A DNA stretch of 64,000 nt from Pseudomonadota bacterium. Its GTDB lineage: Bacteria; Pseudomonadota; Alphaproteobacteria; Micavibrionales; UBA2020. Positions 7,870 to 15,017 of the stretch are shown piece by piece. The notes beneath the pieces were generated by a model. That model was given only the letters and a program-made list of their open reading frames with translations. It made no database searches and was not told the DNA's origin. Every line of letters begins with the position of its first letter. Within the stretch, counting starts at the first letter, position 1. The DNA is taken from contig JAJZTA010000007.1 in assembly GCA_021849295.1 (NCBI GenBank), positions 1-64,000 on the forward strand, written 5' to 3'. A program made the position numbers and the translations under genes.

Positions 7870-8693
7870 TCGTCGATCTCCGGCGGACGCCGAACGATCA
7901 CGCGCCAGCGTTCATCGCGTTCGGAGGATGGAGGCGACAAGTCGGGATCGCCCGCCTGTTTGGGATCGAGTTCGACCCACGGCAGCGGCCCGCGCGCCGA
8001 CAGCGCCGCGAACATCGCTTTCGTTGTCCGCGAATGCCCCAGTCTTTCGAGCAGATGTCCAAGCCGTTGCACGACCGCCTTCTCGAAAGCGCCTGACAGG
8101 GAGGCAAGCTTTTTGGGTTGCAGCCGTTCGGCAAGCTCGGAAAGCACCGTTGCAATGTTGTCCAGACCGGCGCCGGCATGCGGATAGCGCACCAGATCGA
8201 GCGCCGTCAGTTCCGGCGAGGACAACTTCATATAGCCCGATTGCGTCTTGCGATCCTCAATTCCCGCCGACACCGCCGCGATGTCTTTGCGGTATGAAAA
8301 AACAATCCGCGTCCGGCCCGCTTCAATGTCGGGCAGGAGTTTGTCCGTGATTACCTGAAATGCCATGACGGCCTGGTGGGACGCGCCATGCGCCGCCGCC
8401 GCCGTCAGCAGTCCCACATAATAAGGCCGCTTTTCGTGGCGCATCAGGGCGTCGATATACCACTCCGGCGGTGGCGCTCCCGTCGTGGCGTATTGGGGTG
8501 GCACGACCACATAGAAACCGCGTCGGGGTCGGATAAGCTCACCGCGCCGCTGCAAACGCTCGGCGGCATCGAGGAATGCGCCCCGGCTGACGCCGATCTC
8601 CTTCTGTGCTTCATCCGCGGAAAAGACTCCGCGGCCCGTCGCAAGCAGGCCAAAGGCATAGGATGACAGGGCTGACCGCTCGATTCGTTCCAT
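7866..8693 (-). CDS. abiEi: AbiEi-type antitoxin and autorepressor
   Basis: AbiEi antitoxins neutralise AbiEii and repress their own promoter through an N-terminal winged helix. The 275-residue product begins with a wHTH (about residues 5-65: VFSADEAQKEIGVSRGAF, then RRGELIRPRRGFYVV) and continues with the AbiEi C-terminal domain (PEWYIDALM, YYVGLLTAAAAHG, LSSPELTALDLV). The ATG at 8693 is the first in frame. A short inverted repeat sits 11 bases upstream and could be the operator. It leads a three-gene operon on the minus strand and lies just inside the putative attachment site, a common place for maintenance modules. Confidence 0.88.
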   Translation of the reverse strand: MERIERSALSSYAFGLLATGRGVFSADEAQKEIGVSRGAFLDAAERLQRRGELIRPRRGFYVVVPPQYATTGAPPPEWYIDALMRHEKRPYYVGLLTAAAAHGASHQAVMAFQVITDKLLPDIEAGRTRIVFSYRKDIAAVSAGIEDRKTQSGYMKLSSPELTALDLVRYPHAGAGLDNIATVLSELAERLQPKKLASLSGAFEKAVVQRLGHLLERLGHSRTTKAMFAALSARGPLPWVELDPKQAGDPDLSPPSSERDERWRVIVRRPPEIDE

Positions 8694-8703
8694 ACTCTAT
8701 TAT

Positions 8704-8718
8704 CCGCTTCAAGAGCGG
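8704..8718 (-). promoter_or_regulatory. inverted repeat, candidate AbiEi operator
   Basis: CCGCT and AGCGG flank a 5-base centre 11-25 bases upstream of the abiEi start codon. AbiEi proteins are known to bind inverted repeats in their own promoters. A -10-like TATTGTAAT lies just upstream on the minus strand, so a repressor here would block initiation. The site is predicted from position and symmetry only. Confidence 0.4.
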
Positions 8719-8750
8719 AAATTACAATATGATTCTATAATTGGGTCGTG

Positions 8751-8803
8751 CTCAAAAATCGTGAGCCTTCGGGCGTGCCGGTTCGATTCCGGCCAGGCCA
8801 CCA
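8751..8803 (+). mobile_element. 3' tRNA-Leu-like fragment, putative attachment site of the island
   Basis: From CTCAAAA (anticodon-loop-like, CAA) the sequence continues into a long variable arm (GTGAGCCTTCGGGCGTG), a perfect T arm (GCCGG TTCGATT CCGGC) and an acceptor-like end ACCA. The part upstream of the anticodon loop does not pair as a tRNA, so this is a 3' fragment. The long variable arm points to a class II tRNA, most likely Leu. Integrases often recombine inside the anticodon loop, leaving an intact tRNA at one end of the island and a 3' copy at the other. The segment after the T arm is one base short of a normal acceptor end, so it is not a functional tRNA. I read it as the right boundary of the element at 1-8.75 kb. 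Confidence 0.55.
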
Positions 8804-8846
8804 TTTCTTTTTCAAGCGCAGTCCTCTCTCCGGATCGAACCTGAAA

Positions 8847-8890
8847 TTAAATATTGAGCGGCAAAGCCTTAAATATTTAGCGGCAAAGCC
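8847..8890 (+). repeat. tandem 22-bp direct repeat next to the attachment site
   Basis: Two adjacent 22-base units (8847-8868 and 8869-8890) share TTAAATATT at the start and AGCGGCAAAGCC at the end, differing at one base (G or T). They lie between two tRNA-fragment-like sequences. They may be integrase arm sites or a slippage duplication left by repeated insertion events. Confidence 0.6.
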
Positions 8891-8926
8891 GCGGTCGATT
8901 CCGGCCAGAACCGAACCGCCATTCTT
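8891..8926 (+). repeat. second, decayed copy of the tRNA 3' end
   Basis: TCGATTCCGGCCAG at 8895-8908 is identical to 8783-8796 inside the first tRNA fragment, and the following bases (CCGCCATTCTT against CACCATTTCTT) also align with small gaps. This looks like an older or partial attachment-site copy about 110 bases downstream. Confidence 0.45.
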
Positions 8927-8945
8927 ACGTCTTCCCCGCAATAGC

Positions 8946-8981
8946 GACACGGCCGCACCCGATGTCAGGCGCGGCCGTGTC
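8946..8981 (-). terminator. strong hairpin downstream of the exported-protein gene
   Basis: GACACGGCCGC (8946-8956) pairs perfectly over 11 bp with GCGGCCGTGTC (8971-8981), loop 14 nt. It lies about 30 bases beyond the stop of the minus-strand gene at 9012. No U-run follows on either strand, so it may only stabilise the 3' end of the mRNA instead of ending transcription by itself. Confidence 0.45.
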
Positions 8982-9011
8982 CGGTTCTATAAAGTTTTCG
9001 ATTGTTTTCCG

Positions 9012-9584
9012 TTACTTTGCGTCGTTCAGCGGGCAGGACTTTATGCCGTACGCTCTTACGCTGCCCAGGATCTTGTGCATGTCAGCGGAAAAGCGGGGGA
9101 GCGCGCTCGAGAAAGACAGCGCCATGAGGGAAGAGGGGCCGGCGCAGACGAAAATCCTGGTGGCGGTTTTAACGCCGGAGGAAGGCATCGACAGGGAGGT
9201 GCTGAAACGGTCCCAGGTTATGCCGGAAATCATGTTTCTGTGTCGTTGATAGAAGGGTTTTGCCTGCACCTTGTCGCTGCTGTTGATGCCGCCCAGAATG
9301 TTCGTCATGATGGCCTCGAAGTTTTTGGAGGTGAGGTCGAGAGGCTTATAGGTCTCGTAGCCGATCGTCACGACCTGCAGCGTATCCTTGGTCATCTTTT
9401 CCGGCATCAGGTTGATGCTCATGTCTTTATAGTCGGGCTTGGCGACCCAGTGGGCGGGCACGGCGAAGGTGAGATAGGGAACGCCAGTTTCGGGCCATCT
9501 CATTTCCTTTGCGGAAGCGGACGATGAAATTCCCGCGGTCATGAGGATTGCCGCGAACAGTGCCGTGAAGATGTATTTTTTCAT
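9012..9584 (-). CDS. exported hypothetical protein
   Basis: The 190-residue product has a clear Sec signal peptide: MKKY, a hydrophobic stretch to about residue 20, and a likely cleavage after SASA-K near residue 26. The mature part begins with WPETGVPYLTFAVPAHW, then a mixed alpha/beta region, and holds two Cys residues far apart that might pair in the periplasm. I recognise no family. It is the first chromosomal gene beyond the putative attachment site and stands alone. Confidence 0.6.
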   Translation of the reverse strand: MKKYIFTALFAAILMTAGISSSASAKEMRWPETGVPYLTFAVPAHWVAKPDYKDMSINLMPEKMTKDTLQVVTIGYETYKPLDLTSKNFEAIMTNILGGINSSDKVQAKPFYQRHRNMISGITWDRFSTSLSMPSSGVKTATRIFVCAGPSSLMALSFSSALPRFSADMHKILGSVRAYGIKSCPLNDAK

Positions 9585-9693
9585 TCTAGAAACTCCGGAA
9601 AATGGATAGAGAAGACCCAGCGGTCATGGCTTTTCGCATTGTAGCCGTCTGAAACTGTCCGGTAAACACAATAAAATGTGCAAAAAAGTGCGC

Positions 9694-9729
9694 AAAAAAT
9701 ATCGCAGACATTTGCCTGCGATATTTTTT
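9694..9729 (-). terminator. intrinsic terminator of the 9774 gene (symmetrical)
   Basis: AAAAAATATCGCAG (9694-9707) pairs with CTGCGATATTTTTT (9716-9729), a perfect 14-bp stem with an 8-nt loop and U-runs on both strands. It follows the stop of the minus-strand gene by 45 bases and could also stop transcription from the other direction. Confidence 0.8.
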
Positions 9730-9773
9730 TCCGTATCCCGAAATTCAATGCGGTTTAGAGAAGAATTCCAAGC

Positions 9774-10430
9774 TTAGCGGCGGTAGCCGCCGCGCCACGG
9801 GCGGTTGTGGTTGTGGCCGCCGATATAGGGGGATCCGATCGGGGTTAAGTAGGGGCCGTTCTGCACCCAGCGTTGGGCGCCGGCATTGTTGTTGAACTGC
9901 TGTCTGCCCCAACCGCCGCGGTCATGATGCCCGTGATCGAAATGTCCGAAGATCGCATGCCCGATGACCACTGCCGCCGCCGTGCCGAGGATCTGGTTGA
10001 TGGCGGTGGAGGCGTTGTCCTGCGGCTGCACATAGACAGTTTGCGGAGGCGCTTGATAAACCGGCGCGGGCGCCTGATAGACCGGCTGTTGATACTGGTC
10101 GCCGACAACAGGCGTCTGGTAGCTTGATGTATCGCCGAAGCGGGCGTGTATCTGCGCCATCTCCCAGTTGAACTGGGCTCTGATCTGCTGGTCTCTGACC
10201 TGATACTGCGCATCGGTCAGATTGGTGTTTCTCTGCAGCGCGGTTTCCGCATTGACGTATTGCGCATTGACGTTGGCGATTTGCATTTGCTCTTGCGCTT
10301 GCTGCACGGGGGTCTGCGCGTAGGCGGTGGACGGCATGAAAGCCGCAGCGCTGGCCAGAACGGTAACTCCGAGCACGGCGTTTTTAAACGCGCGACTTAA
10401 AAACCCTTTTTTTAATGTCTTGCCTTCCAT
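9774..10430 (-). CDS. exported glutamine- and histidine-rich protein
   Basis: The product of 218 residues has a Sec signal peptide with an extended basic N-terminus (hydrophobic core VLGVTVLASAAAFM, probable cleavage after STAYA). The mature protein has a Gln/Asn-rich helical part (residues 39-100), a Pro/Gln/Tyr segment of repeated QAPxPVYQAP type, a glycine-zipper-like hydrophobic stretch (TAAAVVIGHAIFGH) and a His-rich end (FDHGHHDRGGWGR, then HNHNRPWRGGYRR). Such ends often bind metals or cell-wall polymers, but no function is proven. It has its own promoter (10484-10512) and terminator (9694-9729), so it is monocistronic. Confidence 0.65.
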   Translation of the reverse strand: MEGKTLKKGFLSRAFKNAVLGVTVLASAAAFMPSTAYAQTPVQQAQEQMQIANVNAQYVNAETALQRNTNLTDAQYQVRDQQIRAQFNWEMAQIHARFGDTSSYQTPVVGDQYQQPVYQAPAPVYQAPPQTVYVQPQDNASTAINQILGTAAAVVIGHAIFGHFDHGHHDRGGWGRQQFNNNAGAQRWVQNGPYLTPIGSPYIGGHNHNRPWRGGYRR

Positions 10431-10483
10431 TGTCTCTCACTCCCCTACAGTGTCTACAGCAGTGTATTTTTCCAGTTTTATTG

Positions 10484-10512
10484 ATGTTAACAGTTATTTT
10501 AGGTTATGTCAA
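10484..10512 (-). promoter_or_regulatory. sigma70-type promoter of the 9774-10430 gene
   Basis: On the minus strand TTGACA (10507-10512) is followed after exactly 17 bases by TAACAT (10484-10489), about 54 bases upstream of the start codon. The same TTGACATA opening occurs ahead of three other minus-strand genes in this window. Confidence 0.65.
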
Positions 10513-10595
10513 TCAATTATTTCTATAATATTATATAATATATTGATTTTAAACAATTATTTTTAGGACTTTTTTGGTTTCATGGCGAAAAATGC

Positions 10596-10617
10596 GCGGA
10601 TCAAGAGGCAGATCCGC
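10596..10617 (-). terminator. hairpin downstream of the frameshifted exported gene
   Basis: GCGGATC (10596-10602) pairs with GATCCGC (10611-10617), loop 8 nt, followed on the minus strand by GCATTTTTC. It lies 22 bases beyond the restored stop codon at 10639, which supports the view that the original gene ended there. Confidence 0.6.
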
Positions 10618-10638
10618 CCCGGTTGCAGCCGCTTTTCG

Positions 10639-11063
10639 CTAGAACCTGAAGCTGACTTTGACGAACCGGCTTCTGATGCACACCTTGGTCTGGTCGTTGA
10701 CGGGCACACAGCGGCTCACGATATCCTGCAAAACCGTGTTTTTGTTCTCGACCATGTCCAGATGCAGCTTCAGCGGGTGTCCCTCATAACCGGCGTCTTT
10801 ATATATGGATATATGGGCTGCTTGAGCTGAAAGCCGGGCGAGCAGGCGATTTTGAAATCCGAATAGACGGGCGTGACTTTTGCGCCCTGCTTCGTGGCTT
10901 CGTCCGGAAAGCGGATCGCGCAGGTGCTGGGGTTGGGCTCTTGTATGACGGACGGCAGGGGCGGCATTTCCGCCATGGCGTTTGTTGCGGCGCCGGCGGC
11001 CACAATCAGGCCGAGAACGGCTTTGTGCCAGGCGTGGCGCAGCTGTCCTTTGTTGTTCCCCAT
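10639..11063 (-). pseudogene. small exported protein gene, frameshifted in an AT dinucleotide repeat
   Basis: As read, the frame from ATG 11063 stops at 10770 (97 residues). The N-terminus is a signal peptide (AVLGLIVAAGAATNAMA). After PIYPY near residue 88 the sequence ATATATCCATATATAAAG leads out of frame. Removing one AT unit gives PYKDAGYEGHPLKLHL and then a plausible 40-residue end finishing SFRF at 10639, just before a hairpin terminator. Cysteines occur in both halves (TCAIRF, IACSPG, SRCVPV, KVCIRS), as in a disulfide-bonded periplasmic protein. It is either a pseudogene, a phase-variable gene or an assembly error. No family is recognised. Confidence 0.6.
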
Positions 11064-11106
11064 GCGTCTTTCTCCCTCGAACGGTGTTTTTGGCAGGTTC
11101 CGTATA

Positions 11107-11135
11107 TATATGGAGATATAATATGATTATGTCAA
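11107..11135 (-). promoter_or_regulatory. promoter of the frameshifted exported gene
   Basis: TTGACA (11130-11135) and CATATA (11107-11112) are 17 bases apart on the minus strand, 44 bases upstream of the start codon, in very AT-rich DNA. Confidence 0.5.
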
Positions 11136-11212
11136 TAGATTTTCTGTAACATAATAAGCCGTCGGGATAACGCGCTCAATTCCAAGGATATTTTTTAAAG
11201 GCCGCGCAGCGC

Positions 11213-11578
11213 TTATTTGCTCTTTTTCTTTTTGGCGGATTTTTTGTCGCGGGCGTTCTGCTTTATGTAGGCGTCGATGATGGATTCGATCATCGGGCCG
11301 AAGCGTTCATAAAGCTCTTCGCAGCGGGTTTCGTTGTGCAGCTCGGTGCCTTTGCGCTCGCTGCGGATGAGGCCGGTCTCGCGCAGGACGGCGAAATGCT
11401 GCGACAGGGTGGATTTGGGCAGCTTGGCGCCGGCGATATCGCGGTAGGCGGAGCAGATCTGCGCGCACTCGGCGGAGGCCAGCTCCGCATAAATGCGTAT
11501 GCGCACGGGATTGGAAAAGGCATAAAGGATGCCTTCGACCGTGACGTCTTCCATCTTCGGGTGCGATAAAGGTTTCAT
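11213..11578 (-). CDS. ArsR-family winged-helix repressor
   Basis: I use ATG 11578 (MKPLSHPKMEDV); the frame is open to 11680, but that would run through the divergent promoter. The 121-residue product has the ArsR wHTH: LYAFSNPVRIRIYAEL, then the recognition helix region KLPKSTLSQHFAVLRETGLI and a wing RSERKGTELHN. The C-terminus is a long helix ending in a Lys-rich tail. There is a CAQICSA pair of Cys before the recognition helix that could sense oxidants or metals, though it is not the classical ELCVCDL. It is divergent from the aldo/keto reductase operon and probably controls it. Confidence 0.8.
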   Translation of the reverse strand: MKPLSHPKMEDVTVEGILYAFSNPVRIRIYAELASAECAQICSAYRDIAGAKLPKSTLSQHFAVLRETGLIRSERKGTELHNETRCEELYERFGPMIESIIDAYIKQNARDKKSAKKKKSK

Positions 11579-11640
11579 ATTGCAAATGTAGGGTATTTTC
11601 AAGGCGAGTTCAATCGTCCACAATTGCCGCGCGAAGGGGG

Positions 11641-11675
11641 TTGACAAAAGTTCATAAGTTCTGTTATTACGAACT
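11641..11675 (+). promoter_or_regulatory. promoter of the reductase operon with a candidate ArsR operator
   Basis: TTGACA (11641-11646) and TTATTA (11664-11669) are 17 bases apart. The inverted repeat AGTTC / GAACT (11657-11661 and 11671-11675) overlaps the -10 box, as expected for a repressor site. The transcript would begin about 45 bases before the reductase start codon. Confidence 0.5.
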
Positions 11676-11720
11676 ATCAAAACCCCGATCCTCTTGAGCC
11701 TCGATCAAAGGAATCATCAC

Positions 11721-12704
11721 ATGGAATACACCCGTCTCGGAAAAACCGGTCTTCAGGTCTCGCGCATCTGCCTCGGCTGCATGAGCTACGGCGACCCGAA
11801 GAAATGGCTGCACAACTGGGTGCTGCCCGAAAAAGAGGGCCGCCCGTTCATCAAGGCCGCGCTGGAGAAGGGCATCAACTTCTTCGACACCGCCAACATC
11901 TACTCCCTCGGCGCGAGCGAGGAGATTCTGGGCCGCGCGGTCAAGGATTTCGCCAAACGCGAGGATCTCGTCATCGCCACCAAGGTCAACGGCCAGATGC
12001 GCGACGTGCCCAACGGCGGCGGCCTGTCGCGCAAGGCGATCATGACCGAAATCGACAACAGCCTGAAACGCCTGCAGATGGATTACGTCGATCTCTATCA
12101 AATCCACCGCTGGGATTACAACGTGCCGATCGAGGAAACGATGGAAGCGCTGCACGACGTCGTCAAGGCGGGCAAGGCGCGCTATATCGGCGCAAGCTCG
12201 ATGCACGCATGGCAGTTTTCCAAGGCGCAGTATCTCGCCGATCTCAACGGCTGGACGCGCTTCGTCTCCATGCAGCCGCACTACAACCTGATGTACCGCG
12301 AGGAAGAGCGCGAGATGCTCAAGCTCTGCGCCGATCAGGGCGTGGGCGTCATTCCATGGAGCCCGCTGGCGCGCGGGCTGCTGGCGCGCCCCGTCGGCGC
12401 GGAGGAGACCAAGCGCCGCAAGGGCGACAAGTTCGGCCACACGGTCTACGACAAGACGGCGGAAGAAGACAACAAGATCATTTCCCGCGTCGGGGAACTG
12501 GCGAAAAAGCACGGCGTCCCTCAGGCGCAAATCGCGCTGGCGTGGATGCTGGCCAAGCCGGTCGTGACGGCGCCGATCATAGGCGCGACCAGGATGAAGC
12601 ATCTCGACGATGCTGTCGCGTCGCTGGACGTGAAACTGACCAAGGACGACATCACCTATCTGGAAGAACTCTACATCCCGCATGAAATCGCGGGCTTTGC
12701 TTAA
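11721..12704 (+). CDS. aldo/keto reductase
   Basis: NAD(P)H-dependent reductases of this family reduce aldehydes and ketones in the cytoplasm. ATG 11721 follows AAAGGAA (11708-11714). The product (327 residues) begins MEYTRLGKTGLQVSRICLG, a typical AKR start, and carries FFDTANIYSLG (catalytic Asp and Tyr), the catalytic Lys in VIATKV, a His in YQIHRWD, and a C-terminal cofactor loop near PIIGATRMKHL. It is first in an operon with a second AKR and a flavodoxin, which suggests a response to toxic carbonyls or quinones. The exact substrate is unknown. Confidence 0.88.
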   Translation: MEYTRLGKTGLQVSRICLGCMSYGDPKKWLHNWVLPEKEGRPFIKAALEKGINFFDTANIYSLGASEEILGRAVKDFAKREDLVIATKVNGQMRDVPNGGGLSRKAIMTEIDNSLKRLQMDYVDLYQIHRWDYNVPIEETMEALHDVVKAGKARYIGASSMHAWQFSKAQYLADLNGWTRFVSMQPHYNLMYREEEREMLKLCADQGVGVIPWSPLARGLLARPVGAEETKRRKGDKFGHTVYDKTAEEDNKIISRVGELAKKHGVPQAQIALAWMLAKPVVTAPIIGATRMKHLDDAVASLDVKLTKDDITYLEELYIPHEIAGFA

Positions 12705-12719
12705 AAAAGGAGAACTAAA

Positions 12720-13610
12720 ATGACAGATATCAACGCAGCACAATCCGGCCAATTCAAAGTCGGCGGCGACATCGAGATCAACCGTCTGGGCTTCGGCGCC
12801 ATGCGCGTCACGGGCGAGGGCGTGTGGGGCGAGGCGAAAGACCGCGCCGAAGCCATGCGCACGCTGAAGCGCCTGCCGGAAATCGGCATCAACTTCATCG
12901 ACACGGCCGACGCCTACGGCCCCGAAACCAGCGAGAACATGCTGACCGAAGCGCTCTATCCCTTCAAGGGCCTGCTGATCGCGACCAAGGGCGGCCTTGT
13001 GCGCGGCGGCCCCGGCACCGGCGCGGGGGCATGGACGCCCGTCGGCCGTCCGGAATATCTGCGTCAGGCGGTGCTGATGAGCCTGCGCCGTCTGAAGGCC
13101 GAGACCATCGACCTCTGGCAGCTCCACCGCATCGACCCCAAAACGCCGCGCGACGAGCAGTTCGGCGTCATCCGCGACATGCAAAAAGAGGGCTTGATCC
13201 GCCACGTCGGTTTGAGCGAAGTGAACGTCGGGGAAATCGAGGCCGCGCAAAAATTCTTCCGCGTCGCCACGGTGCAAAACCAGTACAACCTCGTCCACCG
13301 CGTGCATGAGGACGTGCTCGATTATTGCGAGAAGCACAACATCGGCTTCATGCCGTGGTTCCCGCTCGCCGCGGGCGATCTTGCCAAGCCCGGCACGGTT
13401 CTCGATGCCGTGGCGAAAAAGCTCGGCGCGACGCCGTCGCAAATCGCGCTGGCGTGGGTGCTGAAGCGCAGCCCCGTCATGCTGCCGATCCCCGGCACCG
13501 GCAAGGTGAAGCACTTGGAGGAAAACACCGCCGCGGCGTCCATCAAACTCTCCGACGCGGACTTCAAGGCGCTCGACGCGGCGGGCCTCAAACTATCCCG
13601 CGCCGCTTAA
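12720..13610 (+). CDS. aldo/keto reductase, second paralogue
   Basis: The start codon lies 16 bases after the first AKR stop, with AAAAAAGGAGAAC upstream. The 296-residue product has the AKR TIM-barrel motifs: [12 protein letters not shown] with Asp and Tyr, LIATKGG with Lys, LWQLHRID with His, and a C-terminal [14 protein letters not shown] cofactor loop. It differs clearly from its neighbour, so this is not a recent duplication. It resembles the YdbC/YajO-like general oxidoreductases. Role as for the first reductase. Confidence 0.88.
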   Translation: MTDINAAQSGQFKVGGDIEINRLGFGAMRVTGEGVWGEAKDRAEAMRTLKRLPEIGINFIDTADAYGPETSENMLTEALYPFKGLLIATKGGLVRGGPGTGAGAWTPVGRPEYLRQAVLMSLRRLKAETIDLWQLHRIDPKTPRDEQFGVIRDMQKEGLIRHVGLSEVNVGEIEAAQKFFRVATVQNQYNLVHRVHEDVLDYCEKHNIGFMPWFPLAAGDLAKPGTVLDAVAKKLGATPSQIALAWVLKRSPVMLPIPGTGKVKHLEENTAAASIKLSDADFKALDAAGLKLSRAA

Positions 13611-13633
13611 AAATTCAGAAAGGAAAAACCATC

Positions 13634-14203
13634 ATGACAAAAGTTGCCATCGTTTACTACAGCGGCTACGGCCACACCACCAAACAGGCCGAAGCCGTGC
13701 GCGACGGCGCGGCGAAGAAAGCGACCGCCACGCTCTACGCCATCGACAAGGACGGCAACCTGCCGGACAGCGCGATGGAAGAAATCGCCAAGGCCGACGC
13801 CATCATCTACGGCAGCCCGACCTACATGGGCGGCCCCGCGTGGCAGTTCAAGAAGTTCGCCGACGCCTCGTCCAAGCCGTGGTTCGCGCAGGCATGGAAA
13901 AACAAGGTCGCCGGCGGCTTCACCAACTCGGCCTCGGTCAACGGCGACAAGTTCGCGACCATCGAATATTTCTGGACGCTCTCGCAGCAGCACGGGCAGA
14001 TCTGGGTCGGCACCGGCCTTTTGCCCGCCAACGCCAAGGCCAACGGGCCGAACGACGTCAACTGGAGCGCCGGCTTCGGCGGCGCTCTGGCGATCTCCCC
14101 GTCCGACGCCGCGCCGGACGAGGCGCCGCGCAAGGGCGACCTTGAAACCGCGCGTCTGCTCGGCGCGCGCATCGCGGAGACGGCGGCGAAATTCGCGGCC
14201 TGA
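13634..14203 (+). CDS. flavodoxin-fold NAD(P)H:quinone oxidoreductase, WrbA-like
   Basis: The 189-residue product starts VAIVYYSGYGHTTKQAEAV, the FMN phosphate-binding loop of the flavodoxin/WrbA family, followed by YGSPTYMGGPAWQFKKF and a glycine-rich segment GGFTNSASVNGDK that form the FMN site. WrbA-type enzymes reduce quinones by two electrons and protect against oxidative stress. Length (about 190) agrees with WrbA. It is third in the reductase operon, 23 bases behind the second AKR, with AGGAAAAAC before the ATG. Confidence 0.82.
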   Translation: MTKVAIVYYSGYGHTTKQAEAVRDGAAKKATATLYAIDKDGNLPDSAMEEIAKADAIIYGSPTYMGGPAWQFKKFADASSKPWFAQAWKNKVAGGFTNSASVNGDKFATIEYFWTLSQQHGQIWVGTGLLPANAKANGPNDVNWSAGFGGALAISPSDAAPDEAPRKGDLETARLLGARIAETAAKFAA

Positions 14204-14248
14204 CATTCCCGCCTTGAAGCGCGCGCCCAACGGACGTATATAAAGAAT

Positions 14249-14884
14249 ATGAAGCTGTTCCTTCAAATTCTTGTGATTGCGCTCGTAGGCTTCGTACTGG
14301 GCAGGTGGCTGGCCGTATGGCAGGTGAGCCATCGGGCGCTCCTTGCCGCGCCGAAAGTCGCCGAGGTCGGTGCCGTGACATCCGTGCCGGAGAAGGGCTC
14401 CACGGCGCATATCGGCGGGGCGTTTTCGCTGGTCGACCAGGCGGGCGCGGCGGTGACGGAGAAATCGTGGCCGGGGCAGTACAAGCTGGTCTATTTCGGC
14501 TACACCCACTGCGCCGACACCTGCCCCGCGACGCTGCAGAAGATAGTCGGCGTCCTGCGCCAGCTCGATCCGCTGGAGGCGGCGAAAATCGTGCCGCTGT
14601 TCATCACCGTCGATCCGGCGCGGGACACAGTCTTCGTCATGGCAGAATACCTGCTGCGTTTCCATAGTCAGAGACTTGTCGGCCTGACCGGCTCGGAGGC
14701 GCAAATCGCCGCGGCGGAGAAGGCCTATCACGTCTATACGGGCAAGAAAGACGGCACGGAATCGCTCGAAAGCCACTCGGCCTACGTCTACCTGATGTCG
14801 CCGGACGACAAGCTGCTGGATGTGTTCGATTCAGACACCGGCGCGCAGGATATGTTGGTAAAAATTCAAAAATATGTGAAATAA
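14249..14884 (+). CDS. SCO1/SenC-family copper chaperone
   Basis: SCO proteins deliver copper to the CuA centre of cytochrome c oxidase subunit II. The 211-residue product has an N-terminal membrane anchor (residues 3-20), a thioredoxin fold, the copper-binding Cys pair in HCADTCPATL, and the distal His in ESHSAYVYLMSP. Periplasmic placement is expected. It probably serves the aa3 oxidase encoded at 53.9-56.5 kb. A partial inverted view of its end leads into a palindrome before the ATP synthase operon. Confidence 0.88.
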   Translation: MKLFLQILVIALVGFVLGRWLAVWQVSHRALLAAPKVAEVGAVTSVPEKGSTAHIGGAFSLVDQAGAAVTEKSWPGQYKLVYFGYTHCADTCPATLQKIVGVLRQLDPLEAAKIVPLFITVDPARDTVFVMAEYLLRFHSQRLVGLTGSEAQIAAAEKAYHVYTGKKDGTESLESHSAYVYLMSPDDKLLDVFDSDTGAQDMLVKIQKYVK

Positions 14885-14932
14885 CTTTTACCGCTTCGCA
14901 TCTTTCCTTTATCAAGACTATTTTTGTTGCGC

Positions 14933-14950
14933 ACACATAAATTTATGTGT
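14933..14950. promoter_or_regulatory. perfect 18-bp palindrome upstream of the ATP synthase operon
   Basis: ACACATAAATTTATGTGT reads the same on both strands. It lies 49 bases after the SCO stop and 68 bases before the atpH start. It has no loop and no U-run, so a dimeric regulator site is more likely than a terminator. Confidence 0.5.
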
Positions 14951-15017
14951 TAATTGCAGGGCAAATAATAAGAGCCACGCGTTATAGCGACCAACCACAG
15001 GACCTCAAGAGGATACA

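Noticed and set aside
1-8803. Integrase or type IV secretion genes of the island
   Set aside because: I looked for tyrosine recombinase, coupling protein and VirB-like motifs in both strands and found none in the window, so none is claimed.
8751-8803. Functional tRNA gene
   Set aside because: The 5' half does not pair, and the end after the T arm is one base short, so only a fragment is present.
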